Assembly: GCA_008360975.2 (NCBI GenBank)
Contig: CM039182.1
Location: 58,106,491-58,170,490, forward strand
Origin: Lichenostomus cassidix
Taxonomy: Eukaryota > Chordata > Aves > Passeriformes > Meliphagidae
Direction of reading: 5' to 3'
DNA: 64,000 nucleotides
In this document: piece by piece, positions 12,499-26,374 of the stretch
Layout: each line of letters begins with the position of its first letter
Numbering within the stretch: position 1 is the stretch's first letter
Translations under genes and position numbers: made by a program
The notes under the pieces: generated by a model
What the model was told of the DNA's origin: nothing
What the model saw: the letters and a program-made list of their open reading frames with translations, nothing else
Database searches by the model: none

Positions 12499-15400
12499 GT
12501 CACTTGCATCCTTTTTTTTTTTTTTTTTCTGATAAAAATGTTTCAGTATGATATTTTTGTTCTGGACTTGATCATCTGTCAGTGTGACTAGGTTAGGTGA
12601 GTTAAGTGTATATGTATATATACGTTTTATAAACAGTATAAATAATAAGTAAAATATCATTAAAGTTGTTCCAGAGAGATGTCACTATTTATTTTTTTAT
12701 TTTGGGCGATGTTGTGTAGTTTTTTGTCGTTCATTTAAGTGCTTCACCTTATTGTTTTTGTGTTTTGTCTTTGTTTTTCCTAAGCTGGAGAAGGCTGTCG
12801 CGTAACATTTTCTGCTATCATTTATTTTATTCAAAAGTAGCTTTCTTAAGACTTAGCGGTTAGTAATAGCAAGAATAAACATTCACGAAATAAGTTACTA
12901 ACTTTAACTTGTGTAAACCACAGTAACTCTGGTAAGACTGTTTGATGAAGAGAATTAAGCCCAAGAGTGTGTTCTAGAGGAGCTCGCTTCCTTTAAAATA
13001 AAATTATTTTGCTCTTCAGTTTCATGCTTCATTAATTTCTGTGTGCTCTGATACTCATTTCTTGACTGTTACATCTCAGATAAGTAACCCAGTTTTCCTG
13101 ATGACCTCTGAAGATTCAGAGACTGTTTTGTGTTTCTAGCTAGCAGTCTTTTCCTTTGCTTCATCCATTCCTGAGTGCTGGTATAAGTTACTCATGTGTC
13201 TGGGGACTTTGACTTTTCCTTGAGGAGTTCTCTTGCTGGTTAAAGTATTATGGACAGGAATTTGGTGTCTGTCTTATCAAAATGGCCAGAATGATGTTGT
13301 CTGGGAAGAACAGTGTAGTTACGCTGTTGAGGTGTTCATGGCTTGTCTCATGGTGTAGAATGAGTCTGACCACTATAAATAATCATCTTTGTTACTATAT
13401 GTAATTAACGTGTAGCATCAACACACATTTTCTGATATGTTTCTTGCTGCACTCACTTTAGGCATGCTCCAGTGTGTGTTCAGCCCTTTTCTTTCTGATA
13501 GCTATGAGTTGTGACAGAGATGTGAGGGCTTTTAGCACTAAAGTAGCACCATGTGACTTCCAGTTCTGTCCTTGCTTCAGTTTTCACCAATTCATGAATA
13601 AACACTGTATGTGGGATCTCACTTTTATGCTAGAAGGAGCATAAAAAACTGTAGAATTTGTGGAAATGTTAGTTTAAAAGGACTGTGATTGTAGACCCTG
13701 CAAGTTGTTTAAAGCTCTCAGTGGATTAAATTGAGGAGTAAAAGGCATGACTGTTGTTTGATGCTGCAGAATTTCTGTTCACCAAATGCAATTGTGTTGA
13801 TGACAAGTACAGAAGGAAGTTATTCTTTAAGAAATACAAAAGCTTTTTCAGAGATAAGAATAATTTTCTGCTGCTTGACATCTTTGCAAGTGAAAATAAC
13901 CCTGGAAAAAGGTTTTTTGTTTCTTTTTTTCAACATTTATGAATGTAATTTATATGATGCATTTTGCAAATTGAGCAAAATGAAAAATTATACACTGTGC
14001 AGGGTTATCACTTTGTTTGATGCAGCATTAATCCTTTGGCTGTTACTAATAAGTTTCCAGTGTAGAAGGAGACTGTGATTTACAGTTGTTTATTCCATTC
14101 ATACAATAAAATCTAAGCTGTGATACACTTCTGCAAGAGATAACATAAGTATTTCAAAGCCAACAATCCTCTGGTCTTTATTTTGTAGATCCTGCTAGCA
14201 TAAGAAGATCACTTCCACCAGGTATAAGTTTCTGAGATGAGTATCATAGTCTGGCTGTTTATTGCATTGTACAGAAGTAGTGTGTTCCCATGACTTTCAG
14301 TGTTTGTGTCAGAGTACTTAAGGTAACAGGGCAATACTGAGAATGTAGGTAGGGGTACTGCTGTTTTCCACTTGTACTGAAGAAATCTGAGGAAGAGCTG
14401 ACTTCTCCAAAGTGGAAATGCTTGCAAAACAAACTTCATTGGGTGAGTGGAAGTTTGGCACTTGATTTCCCCCCCCCCCAAGACTGTTACTAATAATACT
14501 CCTTGCTCAGACTCTCTAAACTAGTCTAGATAATGTTGATAAGAATCTTGCCTTTTGCCAGGGTGAAAGGCTCACACACAGATTGATGAAGTGCTTATAT
14601 TCAAGATTGATTTATATTCATAGTGCAAGGGGAACTTCTTCCCCAGATAATGGCAAGTTACTTGGTTTTGAGTAGAGTGAGTGGAGGCTGTAAATCAGTT
14701 AACTAGAATTTAAAATCACAGTTCTTTTCTAAGTACAACCAGAGAAGCTTAGGTGACTGCTGAAGTTGCTTCATCAAAGCCTAAACATTTAGGCACAACA
14801 TTTATATGTTTACAGATGTGAGACATCTATTGAGATCTCAGCAATCACACACCATTAACCAAAGTGAGTTTTAAAATTAGTTTTACAGCTCATTCTATTT
14901 TGTAAAGAAATAATTTTGTTTTTAGGAAGTGCTTTAATCTTTGATATAGTGTGTACAAATGAATTAGTAGAGGACACTGAATATTTCTTTTCTGTTAAAC
15001 ACGTGATTTTTTTTTTTGATCTTCAGTGTTTTCTGCCAAAAATTTCTACTTGAGCATTAGAGATTTTGGGTTTTGTACAGCTGTGCCCATCCATATTACA
15101 AAACAATGAATTTTATTTTTATGTTCATTCTACTGGTTAACATTTCTCAGCTTAAGCAATATCAATTTCACACTTATACAGTTGGTCAAGCTTTACCAAG
15201 GAGCATAGCTGACTACAAATTCTTTCTCACTTCCAAATGCTGCAGAAGGCTTTCATAGGCTTAAAACAAAAATGTTATTAAACTGAAGTCTTTATTTAAA
15301 ACTTTACCAATCTAGTAAGAAATTTTTCTTCTTTTTAAACTTACTGAATATTGTCTTCCATGCTTTTAGTGTCTTAAGCTGATAGAAGACATACCTGTTG

Positions 15401-16301
15401 GTGAATAATTCTGTGATTTAAATGATGATTGTTAGTGGAAGTTTTTTAGCTGCATTTGAATGCGTTCTTTTTCTTGCACTCATCTCTGCTGTAAAAGAGA
15501 ATGGTAAAAGCTGTTTGACATGATGTTATAAAATGCAGAGAAAAACCACACCATATAGAACTGAGTGCTTTCCATTGCATAGTATTTAGAAGATAAAAGG
15601 ATTATGGACTGCTTGTGATGGTGTGTGTTACATGACCACATTTTGCAGAGATTTGCAAAAGCCTGGGTTATAAACTTGTGGGCACTTTAGTTTAATATTT
15701 TACAAGGTTTTTAAAAAAGTACAAGAACAGCAGCAATCAACTTCTAAATGTGATTCTAGAAATCTTGTCTATTCTGATATGAATGCGTTTGGGACTGCTT
15801 TAAGTATTCCGTGATATTGATGTTGTGAGATGTTAGCACAGTGCTGATTAAGCCTCCGATACTTTAGTGGGCTAACTAGCTTTTAGATACTCTTTATGTC
15901 TTGAGCCACATCCTTAGGGACTGATGTACATTTGATCATCATTTTAGAGAAGAAAATATTGCCAGGACATGAGAGGCCAACTCTATTTCATATAGCTGTA
16001 TATGACTTCATATACCTGTATTTGAGCTTTTTGATGAGGCTGTAGTTACAGGTCCCCAGCTGTGTAGGCTCCAGGAGCATTGATGCTTCACAGGCAGTGT
16101 TTACAGACATTTAAAGTCAGTTAAGTTCATTGCTAAACATACAAGATACACTTTGCTTTGCAAACAAATGCAATCAACCATTACACTTCGGTAATACAGG
16201 TAAACAAGGAAAACTTCTGATTTAAAAAGTATAGCTATCCTGGTAGTTCATGGAGTAATGCTTTCACCTTTCTCCCTGTCAACCAAAATGGGGACACAGG
16301 T
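12499..16301. other. Unique intronic sequence, no gene seen
   Basis: AT-rich. It contains a T run of 17 at 12512-12528, a C run of 11 at 14469-14479 and a T run of 11 at 15007-15017. No repeat family or gene is recognised. Confidence 0.6.
14469..14479. repeat. C homopolymer, 11 nt
   Basis: An uninterrupted run of eleven C on the + strand. Confidence 0.95.
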
Positions 16302-16575
16302 ATCATAGAATTGTAGAATATCCAGAATTGGAATGAACCTATAAGGTAGTTGAGTCCTGACCCTGCACAGGACACCCCAAGAGTCATACCATGTGCCTGA
16401 GAGTGTTGTCCAAACACTTCTTGAACTCTGTCAGGCTTGGTCCTCTGACCACTTGCCTGGGGAGCCTGTGCCAGTGTCCAATCACCCTCTGGATGGAGAA
16501 CCTTTTATTAATATCCAACCTAAATCTCTCCTGACAGAGCTTGATGCCATTGCCTTGGGTCTTGTCGCTTGGTCT
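16302..16575 (-). repeat. CR1 LINE fragment, antisense, 3' end
   Basis: Read on the + strand it opens with the reverse of the CR1 tail (TCATAGAATTGTAGAATA). It continues through GACCCTGCACAGGACACCCC, CATGTGCCTGAGAG, CTTCTTGAACTCTGTCAGGC and GGTCCTCTGACCACTTGCCT to TGATGCCATTGCCTTGGGTC. This is the antisense 3' untranslated part of an avian CR1. About 270 bp remain. It shares phrases with the fragment at 52648-52799, suggesting the same subfamily. The open frame through it on the + strand is an artefact. Confidence 0.92.
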
Positions 16576-19500
16576 TTTTTCAGCATTTTAGAACAAGAAC
16601 TTCCATGTGGATATAACCATCTGAAACCTGTTTTAAGAAAATATGCAACTCTGAAAAGGATATCTAATTCTCTTCAGATTGCTTTGCTGATGTTACCGTT
16701 AGTTAAAAACCAAAACAGTTTTTCCCCCTCCTCTCAGACTTGGTCAAAGTGCATGATTTTAGGAAACCTCTCTAGAGTTAATAACATTAGCAAAAGTAAG
16801 TATTGGGCTTTCCTGGTGTGTTTCTCATGCTGTTCTGCCATGTGCTTGCTTTGGGGATGGCGTGTTCTCTTGTGCTCTTAGTACTGGTGACCCCCTCTTT
16901 GCCCAGACCAGGGACAGACACAGTAGAAACCATCAGGAAGATGGAGGCCCTGCTTTGAGTCAGGAGTTTCAGGTTTGTTTTGTAACTTAACCACAAGGAC
17001 TTTAAAGAACAGGCTTTTGAGGGATGGGAGGCATTTGAGCAAAACTATGCTTGGTTTCCCACTGTGGGCACATACATGAAAAACATGTTGAAACCTATTT
17101 GAAATGTTCTGTTTTAACAGGATGGGGACAATGATTTCTCATGACCAAATTCCTCCTTTGATTTAACTTACACTTCAGATTAGCACCGTAACCTGTTGTT
17201 TGTCCTTACTGGATTGAAGTGTTTTCTGTTCGCAGTTCAAAAAATGGGCTGCTTAATAAAAATTTTAAAAGTCTAGTTTGTGTTATGTTGTGCAAAAGAA
17301 TAAAATCACCCACTGTGTATGAATTTAAGGAATGTGGATGGAATTAGAATATTAACAGTTTGTAAGTCAGCATGCCTTCAGGTGGAAAATGCTTCTGTGG
17401 AGTTTGCCAAAGCAAGGAGCTGGTGATGATTCCTGAGGAGCTTGTGATTCAAACAGTGGTGAGATAGTGGACAACTGCTGGAAACAGCAGCAGTCTGAGA
17501 CATTTGTAGTGTGGCTTTTTATTACTTCAAACAGTAGGCTGTGTATACTTGTCCTTGGAACAATATTTATGACTTATCCAGGCAGACTGTGCCCAGTAGT
17601 GGACTACTGAAGTTGAACTTTGTGTTGTGATTAATTTGGGGATGTGCAGTTGGAATTCTTGCTGCTTCTGCCATGTGACATTCACCTCCCATCTGTTGGG
17701 GAATTTCTTGTTTCTTTCTCTTGAGACGTAACCAAATTACTTGCTCCAGGACTAAAAAGTGCAGGAGATACTAAGAGTTTTTAGTTTTGCCTCAAATATG
17801 CAATAGCATTACTGAGAGAGCACATTGTATTAATTGATGTCCATGGAAATAACATGGGACAGGATCAGGACAGAGCTCTGCTTGGTTTGATTTGCCTGCA
17901 TACAGAAAGTACAATCATAAAAAGTGAAAAAGAATGGAATTTTTATTGGTTTCGTTTTCCGTTCTCCTCTTGCTCTTCTGAGCTTTTAACCAGTAGACCA
18001 GACTATGAAATACAGTAGAATGATAAAAGGATGATTGAGTAATATGAAGAGGAGCTCTTGTTAGCTCGTTTTAAACAGGTTACATGAGCTTTACAGAATC
18101 AGTGTTTTGCATATTATATGACGCCCTACATTAACAGGTGTTTTGTATTACTATTTCAGACAGATGAATTGAGCAGAAAAGGTTAATGCTTTGAGTGCTG
18201 GAAGCAGGTGGTTGGTGGCTTTGACTATTTATCTACTTCACAGCATATTGGCTGTTGTCCTAGCAAGCCTGACTTTTCCTAGGGAGGCAGCATATGAAAG
18301 TATGCAGAAACTTGGTGTAGCAGAATTAATACAGAAATCAACATGATCTAAACTTGTCCTTACTGACAAGTGTGATTTTATTTGTTTTTGGTTCAAGACT
18401 ATCTACTAGTACTTTATAGGTGTTTGTCCTAAAACAGAGAATGCTTGAGTGAGCTTGAGTGTAAAAAGCATCTTCTCTCATACTTCTGAAAGGGTTTTGT
18501 CTCATGGTTATGTTAGATGCTAACCCCTGAAAAGCAAAAATAGTGTTGGTGATTTTTCTGTTTTGTCTGTATTTAACAAAGGTCTTGCTTTTTACACTGA
18601 GTTTTGTTGTAATTCCTATCTCTGTTTCACATGCATCTACAAAGATTGATGGTATACTGAGATTTTATTGAGGCATATCAGGCAAGGCAGGTTGGGATAC
18701 TACCAGTGCAGTACAGCAGTTCACATTTGGCGCTGTACACCTCAGCTGCTGTCTTCCCCCTTGGTTCACCACTCCTGGGAGAGACATGAGCATAGATAAC
18801 TGTTTCTTTTGAATTTAATTTTTTTATCCAGCATTTTTTATTTACCTGTAAAATTTTCTTTTCGACTTTCAATGAGGAAAAAGGCAGAAACACAGGCCAA
18901 CAGCAAGACACAGTTGAGCATGGAATTGTTTCATACCAAGTATGTGTTTGAATTTGAAACTTTCCTAAGAGATAATGTCTGGTAACTACTTGTAACAGGA
19001 TAAATAGTCAACTTTTTTCATGTTTTGGTTTTCCAGCTTACAGCACAATGGAAACTGACCCTTGTTAGTGCCTCCAGCTACCATTGTAACACTACAAATT
19101 TTATATGTGTATACTCCAAATAGGAAAAACCCTATTGTTTTCCTTGGGTCTATTATAGTTTATTAACATAATCTCAAGGGAAATTCAGTAGTGAAGAGGC
19201 AGAGGCTCTTTTTCACAAAAGTGCAGTGTTAAATTAAATTTTCTAAAATATAGCAAAACTCAGTGTAGAAGCAATCTGTGATTACCTCAGTCTAATTTAG
19301 TAGCATGGATTTTTTTTCAAAAATACATTATATGCCTCCAGTTTTTATTTTGTCTTTCCCTGTGCTTTTTTCATGTAGCCCATTTCTGTAATAGATATCC
19401 AGTTTGTATGCTTATACCTTATACCAGTCATCAAATATGAACATTTACTTTGTGGAGCCATCAGATTGATACTTGTAACTCCAAAAAATGAAGGTGAGTG

Positions 19501-20223
19501 AAAAATGTTATTTTGAGTCAGAAAAGATGTAATGATGGATGTATCCTAAATACAATGAAGAATTTTCTTTCACGTCCTTTCAGAAAAGAATACCATGTTT
19601 AATTAGAGTCCTGAATCCAGATTGTAAAAATTCTTACAGTAGGAAAGCTGCAGGAAATGGAATTTTTACTTCAGGTTGCTCTTAGCTTCAGATACTGCCT
19701 TTTAAATACATAATATCTGAAACTGAAATTACTCTTTTAGATATTTCCTCTTTTCATATTTTATTTCTTGCTATTAGTAGTAGGAGGTCTCTTGTTAAGT
19801 TAGTATTGGACACATTTGCTAGCTTAGTTATATGAACTGTGCTGGACTGAAACAGCAAAGACATTTAAGCTGTTCAAAGGGGAAGACCAAAAATGGATGG
19901 ATTTTTGAAATGGATGAACTTTTACATGAGAAGTGGAAGCTATGGCTATTTTGTTTTTATATGTATGAAATTTATTTGACCCCTTTTGGTCCTGTAGCTT
20001 GTAATTGCATTTATAACCTGTGAATTTGACTGTTTATGTATACATGGATGTAACACATGTATACTCAAGCATTGTAGTAAATATGGTCAAATATGTTTTT
20101 GCACAGGCTTTGTTTTGACCTTCCTTCTATGGCTCAGCAGAGTTGCTTCTAATTTAGTTCTGAACTAATATAAATACTATGTAAACCTGGAGCTTCAGAA
20201 TGTGGTGACTTTGTAGGATTGAC
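16576..20223. other. Unique intronic sequence, no gene seen
   Basis: Mostly unique AT-rich intron with no recognised repeat or gene. Open frames here are short and without splice context. Confidence 0.6.
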
Positions 20224-20830
20224 TATCAGAGAATGGTCTGGGTTGGAAGGGACCATTAAAGGTCATCTCGTCAAACCCCCTGCAATGAACAGGCATGTCT
20301 TAAACTGGTTCAGGTTGTTCAGAGTCCTGTCCAGCCTGGCCTTGAATGTTTCATGGCCTTGAATGATCTTCAACGACGTCTCCAGGCAACCTCTTTAGTT
20401 TAAAACCATTACCCTTTGTCCTGTCTCAACAGGCCCTATTACAATGTCTGTCCCCATCTTTCCCGTAATCCCTTGTTAAGTACTGAAAGGCCTCCCTGGA
20501 GTCTTCTTTCTCTCCAGGCTGAACAATCCCAGCTCTCTCAGCCTTTCCTCATAGAAGAGGTGCACCAGCTCTCTGATCACCGTTGTGGCCTCCTCTGAGC
20601 CCACTCCAACAGGTCCATGTCCTTCCTGTGCTGGGGACCCCAGAGCTGATGCAGCACTGCAGGTGGGGTCTCAGCAGAGCAGGGCAAACAGGCAGAACCC
20701 CTCCCTCACCCTGCAGCCCACACTGCTTTGGATGCAGCCCAGGATACAGTTGGCTTTCTGGGCTGCAAAAACACAGTGATGGCTGAAGTCCAGTATTTCA
20801 TCCAGCAGACCCCCAAGTCCCTTTTGGCTT
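20224..20830 (-). repeat. CR1 LINE fragment, antisense, about 600 bp
   Basis: This is the longest continuous CR1 piece in the window. On the + strand it begins with the reversed tail (AGAATGGTCTGGGTTGGAAG), then GGACCATTAAAGGTCATCTC. It passes through TCTCTCCAGGCTGAACAATC, CCAGCTCTCTCAGCCTTTCC and CACTCCAACAGGTCCATGTC to CAGTTGGCTTTCTGGGCTGC. These are hallmark antisense phrases of the avian CR1 3' region, including the end of the reverse-transcriptase ORF. Several overlapping short frames here are repeat shadows. Confidence 0.95.
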
Positions 20831-23555
20831 CCTCTCGTGAGGAAAAGGATTATTTCCTTCATATTTTAAATACATTGGTTTTCAGTGTTAATGACATAAT
20901 GCAGTGTTAAAATATGTCTTGAGCAACATGTTTTTTAAGTCAACAGTTCACAGTTTTTACAGCAAGCAGTGCATGCTCTTGAATTTGTGGCTTCCATTTG
21001 TATTTCACAAAAGACACCAGTTAAGCATGCTTGTTGCAAAATTTTTAAGTTAAGCTGTTGTGAAATGCTACTGAACATATTACAATTATTGTAGGAAGGA
21101 CATTTAATGAGAATAAGCCAGGTATTGCGTACTCTGTTGCTGTGATTCTTTATTGGTGCTGTGGTTGAGATGCAGTGTGCTAATCTTGAATTTCTTGTGG
21201 CTATTGCTCAGAAACCACATGCTAGGATGACATTGTCATACTCTAAGAAAATGGTCAGGGAGTATGTTTGGATTGAGGAGAATGGGCTGTAACTGACTTC
21301 CTCTAACGTCCTAAATGGCATTACTTACATAACGAGATTTCCAACTGGGAATCATTGCCTGGTGCAAATTTCCATGTGAAGAGAACACACTGAGTTGCCC
21401 CATTTCTCTTCTTTTTCCCCTGCTTCCTGCTAGAGCTGTTGTGGTGATGCAGCTGATACCAGCTTCACCCCCTGCAAAAGATGTGGCTTTACTTTGTGGC
21501 CTCATGGGCAGATGACAGGTAGTAGGATGGAGAGATGGAGAACAAGATTTTACTTTGTCTTCTCAAAATATTCTTCAGATAGCTCTAGTTGTGGCAGCTA
21601 TGTGCTCCTTTCCCACCACCTTCGTCTTCCCTGATAGGGAGATGCACCTGTTTGCAGCCTTGGTGTTCTTTTGTTAACCTTTGCCCACTGTCCTGAGGAT
21701 TTGAGGTTTGAAATAGAGTTAGCAAATCATTACATCACTGTGTGAGGGGTTTTTTTGACTTCTCCTGTGCTGATTTGTCACGCTTTTCTTCTTGGTTTGT
21801 AATCTTGATATGTTTACAATAGGGAGAGGCAAACCTTTTCAGAACGAATATTTTTTCTTACTTTGACTTTATGATAACGAGAAGCTTGCAGGATGTTTTA
21901 ACAAGGTTACCTTTGTCTTAGCATTGAGATCTGAAGTTCCATAATGAGAGGTTTTGTTACTGACCCACAGTAAATTTGGATTATGTTGCTGTTTTTCCTT
22001 TGGTTGTCTTTATTTTTATATAAGGACACTTATCGATAGCAATGATGTGGACACACTGAACCATTAGCTCTACCATCATTTATTCAACTGCACAGGGATT
22101 CAGTTTGCATTTCCGAGGGAAAAAATATATTGCTATGTGAATGCTTAAAAAAGGGAGGGCATGGCTAATAACTATTACAAGCTGATTTGTTATAGTTGTA
22201 GCGTGTTTCTCTTGATGTTTGCTTTTAAGAGACAGGGAAGACTCTGTCTAAATTGGAGCCTGAAATCCAAGTTGAGTGTATTTGCAAAACCTCTTATTGG
22301 AAAAGTGATTTTACTTTATCTTTCACTAATACGCTGGATCCTATATGGCACAGTGTTGTAATAATAGTGCAGCAAAACCTGATGAAAGACCTTCTGGGGA
22401 AAGTGATTATATTTTGGAAAATCTCATACTGTTTCATAGCTGCATACTCACAAGTAGGGCTGTTTTCCAGGATATCCTTGCAGGTGAGGGGGCTGGATAA
22501 AGGTGTATTAGTAGCTAGGGTTGGTGAATTTGAGTTACACCAGCAGTGAAAATTACTGTGCTTGTATTTGCGTATCACAGTTAACTGTCCAAGAACTCTG
22601 AGACAGGTATGGAAATAAAGCAGCCATCTTCAGTTAAAACAGCTCTCCATGCCCACAGATGAACAGCTCTCCTTCTGCTTCTGGACTTCTCACTGGGGTT
22701 TTCTACAAGGCCCTTGCTCTCTGTCATCCTGTATAACCTGTCCTTAGGATTGAAAGGAGAGCTGAGAACACAGGTAGTTCAAAGGCAGCTGTGCCTTATT
22801 TAAGACCTTAACTTTGTTTTTGGTGCCTTATTTAAGACCTTAACTTTGTCTCCTAGGATTCCCAAGGCTTTACAAGATGAGCCCTGGTATTAGGAAGGCT
22901 CAGATTAAATCTGGATTGTTAGGAGTTTGTATCATAGATGGAGAACAAGAAAGTACTCAAAAATAGCATAGGAGCATTGCTTTCCCTAGTATGTTTAAAA
23001 AGACAGCTTTAATAAAATTCCTGAAATTGTGTAAGTATTTCTTTAAAATTAACTTAAACCAAAAATGTTTGTTTGTAGTTTTTGATATCTGATATAATTA
23101 TGTTGAATTATTTTGTTCTTTGGTATTAGCATCCATGCAGATTGAGAAGTTGAATTAGCACAACTGGAACATACATGTATGGATCAGTGATTCCCAAGGT
23201 CTCTTGTCTGTTTTCCTTAGCAGAGTTGGTAATGCTCTGAGCAATCCCCCATAGCCAAGCAATGGCTAGCCCATATAGTCCATCTTCACTGTTGTAGGTT
23301 ATTCAACTTCCTTATTCCTATTGTGTGTGCAAAAAATGGTAATTCCGCATGTAATTTAAGTAGACTTTATTTGTGCTTTACTCTCTCTGCACGTGATCAT
23401 GGGCTGGTTGTGCTGATCTGTGCATTCATAATGTCCATAGTTGTCTGCAGAGAAATACAGCATTTAGCAGTTTTGGGGTGGAGAAGTCAAAAAAACCCCA
23501 AACCCAATCAAACCAGAACCATCAAACCGAAATAAACAAACCATGTCCTTCTTAG
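20831..23555. other. Unique intronic sequence with a 32 bp tandem duplication
   Basis: No gene or repeat family is recognised. A 27 bp phrase starting GTGCCTTATTTAAGACC is present twice with a 32 bp period, at 22791-22817 and 22823-22849. It is annotated separately. Confidence 0.6.
22791..22849. repeat. Two-copy tandem duplication, 32 bp period
   Basis: The phrase GTGCCTTATTTAAGACCTTA plus CTTTGT occurs identically at 22791-22817 and 22823-22849, separated by TTTTG. Perfect identity suggests a recent local duplication, or an assembly or polymerase slippage event. Confidence 0.85.
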
Positions 23556-23640
23556 AATGAATCATGAATGGCCTGGGTTGGAAGGGACCTTCAATATCAC
23601 CTTGAAGTAGATAGGAACTATGTGGGGTAGTTCCAACCCC
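23556..23640 (-). repeat. Short CR1 LINE 3' end, antisense
   Basis: GAATCATGAATGGCCTGGGT then TGGAAGGGACCTTCA is the reversed CR1 tail. TAGTTCCAACCCC at the right end is also a CR1 phrase, but an intervening stretch (CTTGAAGTAGATAGGAACTA) does not fit, so the copy is interrupted or strongly diverged. Only about 85 bp. Confidence 0.7.
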
Positions 23641-26370
23641 AAGTTCTTCTGTACCTATAACATCACAGTTAGAATAAACACTGCTACATCCAGCACTGCA
23701 GGTTTGTATATTTCTTAAAAATGTTTTTATACCTAATATAAAAAATACAAATGCCTCTCTGTGTGTGTGTATATATATCTCTCTATTAAAGTTCCTTGTT
23801 ATATGCTAGCTTTATATCACCCAAGGATATTGTTAGATGTCTCTTTGAGAGCAAAATTTTGCTTTTTTAATAAAAAATAGTATCATTAGGAAGGATTAAG
23901 GCAGAGAGGTTGTGCCTGTCTTCCACCTCTTTATAGATGTAAAGCAGGCTTTATTCTGTGGAGGTTTAGTGACAGTAACTGACTCTAAGGAGTTACTATT
24001 GAAGAGACAAAGGACCTTCCCACTGCTGTTAGCCTTTCAGACTTACCTGGTGGCCTTGCAAAAGGAGATGTTGGGGTGATAAGAGCCACAGCAGAAAGAA
24101 ACATGGGTAGCTTTGTCAGCAGTTACAATTAGCACTTTGTTATAGCAATTTCCAGAGAAATCATATGTGAAACATAAATTGCAGGTCAGATTCATACTCA
24201 AAATATTTTCCCACAAACATACACATGATTTTTGTTGTTACGGGTTGCTAGTGCCTTGGGAGTCATTATGAAATTTGCATCCTTGTTTAACTCTCAATTG
24301 AAAATGTATTCAAAATACAGAGAGGAAGGAATGCTGATAAGGTGTATACAAAGTCCACTAGGAAGTACTACACCTATGTCTTAATGCTGAAGTTGTTACT
24401 CTGTGTTGATCTAATCTTTGATGTTAATACTTGCAAACTGCTAATGAAACTTCTTGGCACTGAGCTGCTACCATCCTGTTTGCTCACTTATGCAAAGGAA
24501 TCCCAGATAGCTTACAGATGTTCCTTAGTAAAGACTGGAAGCAAGAGATTGAAAAATCTTGCTTCAGTCACTTGTAGAGGCACCTGGGATGTTTGATACA
24601 ACCTTACTTCCTGAGATAAAGTGATCTCAGGGTAAATTGCTGGTGTATTTTACAACTCAATTTCTGGTCTCAAGGTAAAGTCTCCTCAAAAGGTGCAGAC
24701 TTAACAAACCTTCTGCTCCTTAACTCATGAGTTCCCATGGATGTTACTAATTCAGAAACACTGGCAAAATTAGCCTTAAATTGTCCTATCAAATTAAAAG
24801 CAGAATTTCTTTTCTGGTTTGTGGAAGGTGAAGCAGGCAGCCTGGTTTGTGTATATCTCATGCCAAGGTGATGGATGTCAGGTGATTCCAGGAATATATT
24901 CATGTGAAAAATGTCAGGTCTTCATTGTCTGCAATGTTCTTTACTGACACTGAGTTATTTTATGTAAATAGCAACCATGGAACATGTGTTTTAACAGAAA
25001 TACTAAGGAGACTGTGATAGTTTCCTCTGTGGTACCAACTATTTGGGAAAGTTCTAGATTTTCTTGCAGATCTCATGTTGTTAGCTCTGTCTTGTTAGTA
25101 ATTGCACAATCTTTTTGGTAAATTTTTCATGTGCGATAGACTTAGAGAAGGACAGACTTAGGCTTTACATGGAATATGGTAAATCCATAAACTTCTACGC
25201 ATTCTTTGAGGGTAAGTTTCTTCAAATTTGATGGATATCAGAATAAGAACTGTTTTTTATTTTTGATGTATTGGTAGAAGATTTTTGTGTGTGTGTGTGT
25301 GATCACAAATTATTCTAGTTGGGAATAGGTGATTTTCCTTGTAACTCTTTCCATAAAATGCATTGAGGCAGGTTTTTACCAGATCTTTAGTTAAATATCT
25401 AATAGTTTTTAAAAAAATCAAGTATGGACAAATATTTTAATAAAAGTTTTCTATTTGTATGTTATGCTTTCTGTTACGCCATAGGGAAGCCGTTTGCGCA
25501 ACATAAAACCCAACATGTAAAAATACAGAAAAACAGGAGAGTATATTGGAAACAGGAATGTGAATGGCTGCTTTGTTAGACACGGATTGACTGAGGGGGG
25601 AGAAGAGTAAAACCAAACACAGTCATTGTGTTTTACTCTTGAAGTGTTTGACTGTGGCACCACCCTTTTGCCTAGAGTTTATTGAGCTGAAGGTTTCAGT
25701 CAAAATATCCTGCCCCTGGCTTAACAAAAACATTTCTGATGGTTTAAGACCTGTTACTGCACCTGTAACAGAGGTTACAGATTTAGCGGAGGAAAAATCT
25801 GTAATAAATTTTCTTCCATTCTTTTAAGCAGTTGTTTAGGCTTCCCTAAAACACAATAAAGGGAATGAAAGTCTGTAGGGTGAAGGACTGAGGTCACTCT
25901 GTAAGTGCCATAACTTGAAATGTGTCATATAATTTCAGACCTAAAGCTTTGATTAGTAGCTGTCACTGCAGCCTTCACTGTATTGGTGACAGTTCCTTTC
26001 TCTCATAGCTGCAGATGTACAGCTATGAAGGGTATTACTGAATTTGCAGAATCAAGCACTCAGAAATGAACATCAATATGAAGAACAGCTATGCAGCATT
26101 GTTTTCTTTACATTGTAAAAATTCTTACTCAGTGAATACCTGCTGGTGTTTGCTAAAGGTTACTTCCATTTTCAGTGTTGTGATGCAATTTCCATGGCAC
26201 ATTCTCAAGTGCTATTTACTGGTATATAATTATTTTTAAAACTTTCAAACTCTTGCAGAGGGCACAATTTTTAATGTTCTTATGGTTTTTCTGTACTTCC
26301 TATCCCTGTAATACGCAAGTGCTTTACACTTATTTTCACAGTATTCTTTGTGGTCAGAGTTTTATGGCAT
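23641..26370. other. Unique intronic sequence, no gene seen
   Basis: It contains a short TG and TA simple tract at 23758-23778 and a (TG)8 tract at 25286-25301. No gene or element is recognised. Confidence 0.6.
25286..25301. repeat. (TG)8 microsatellite
   Basis: Eight TG units after a T run on the + strand. Confidence 0.95.
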
Positions 26371-26374
26371 TCCT

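Noticed and set aside
16393..16881. 162-codon open frame on the + strand
   Set aside because: Its first part reads through an antisense CR1 3' end, so it is a repeat shadow.
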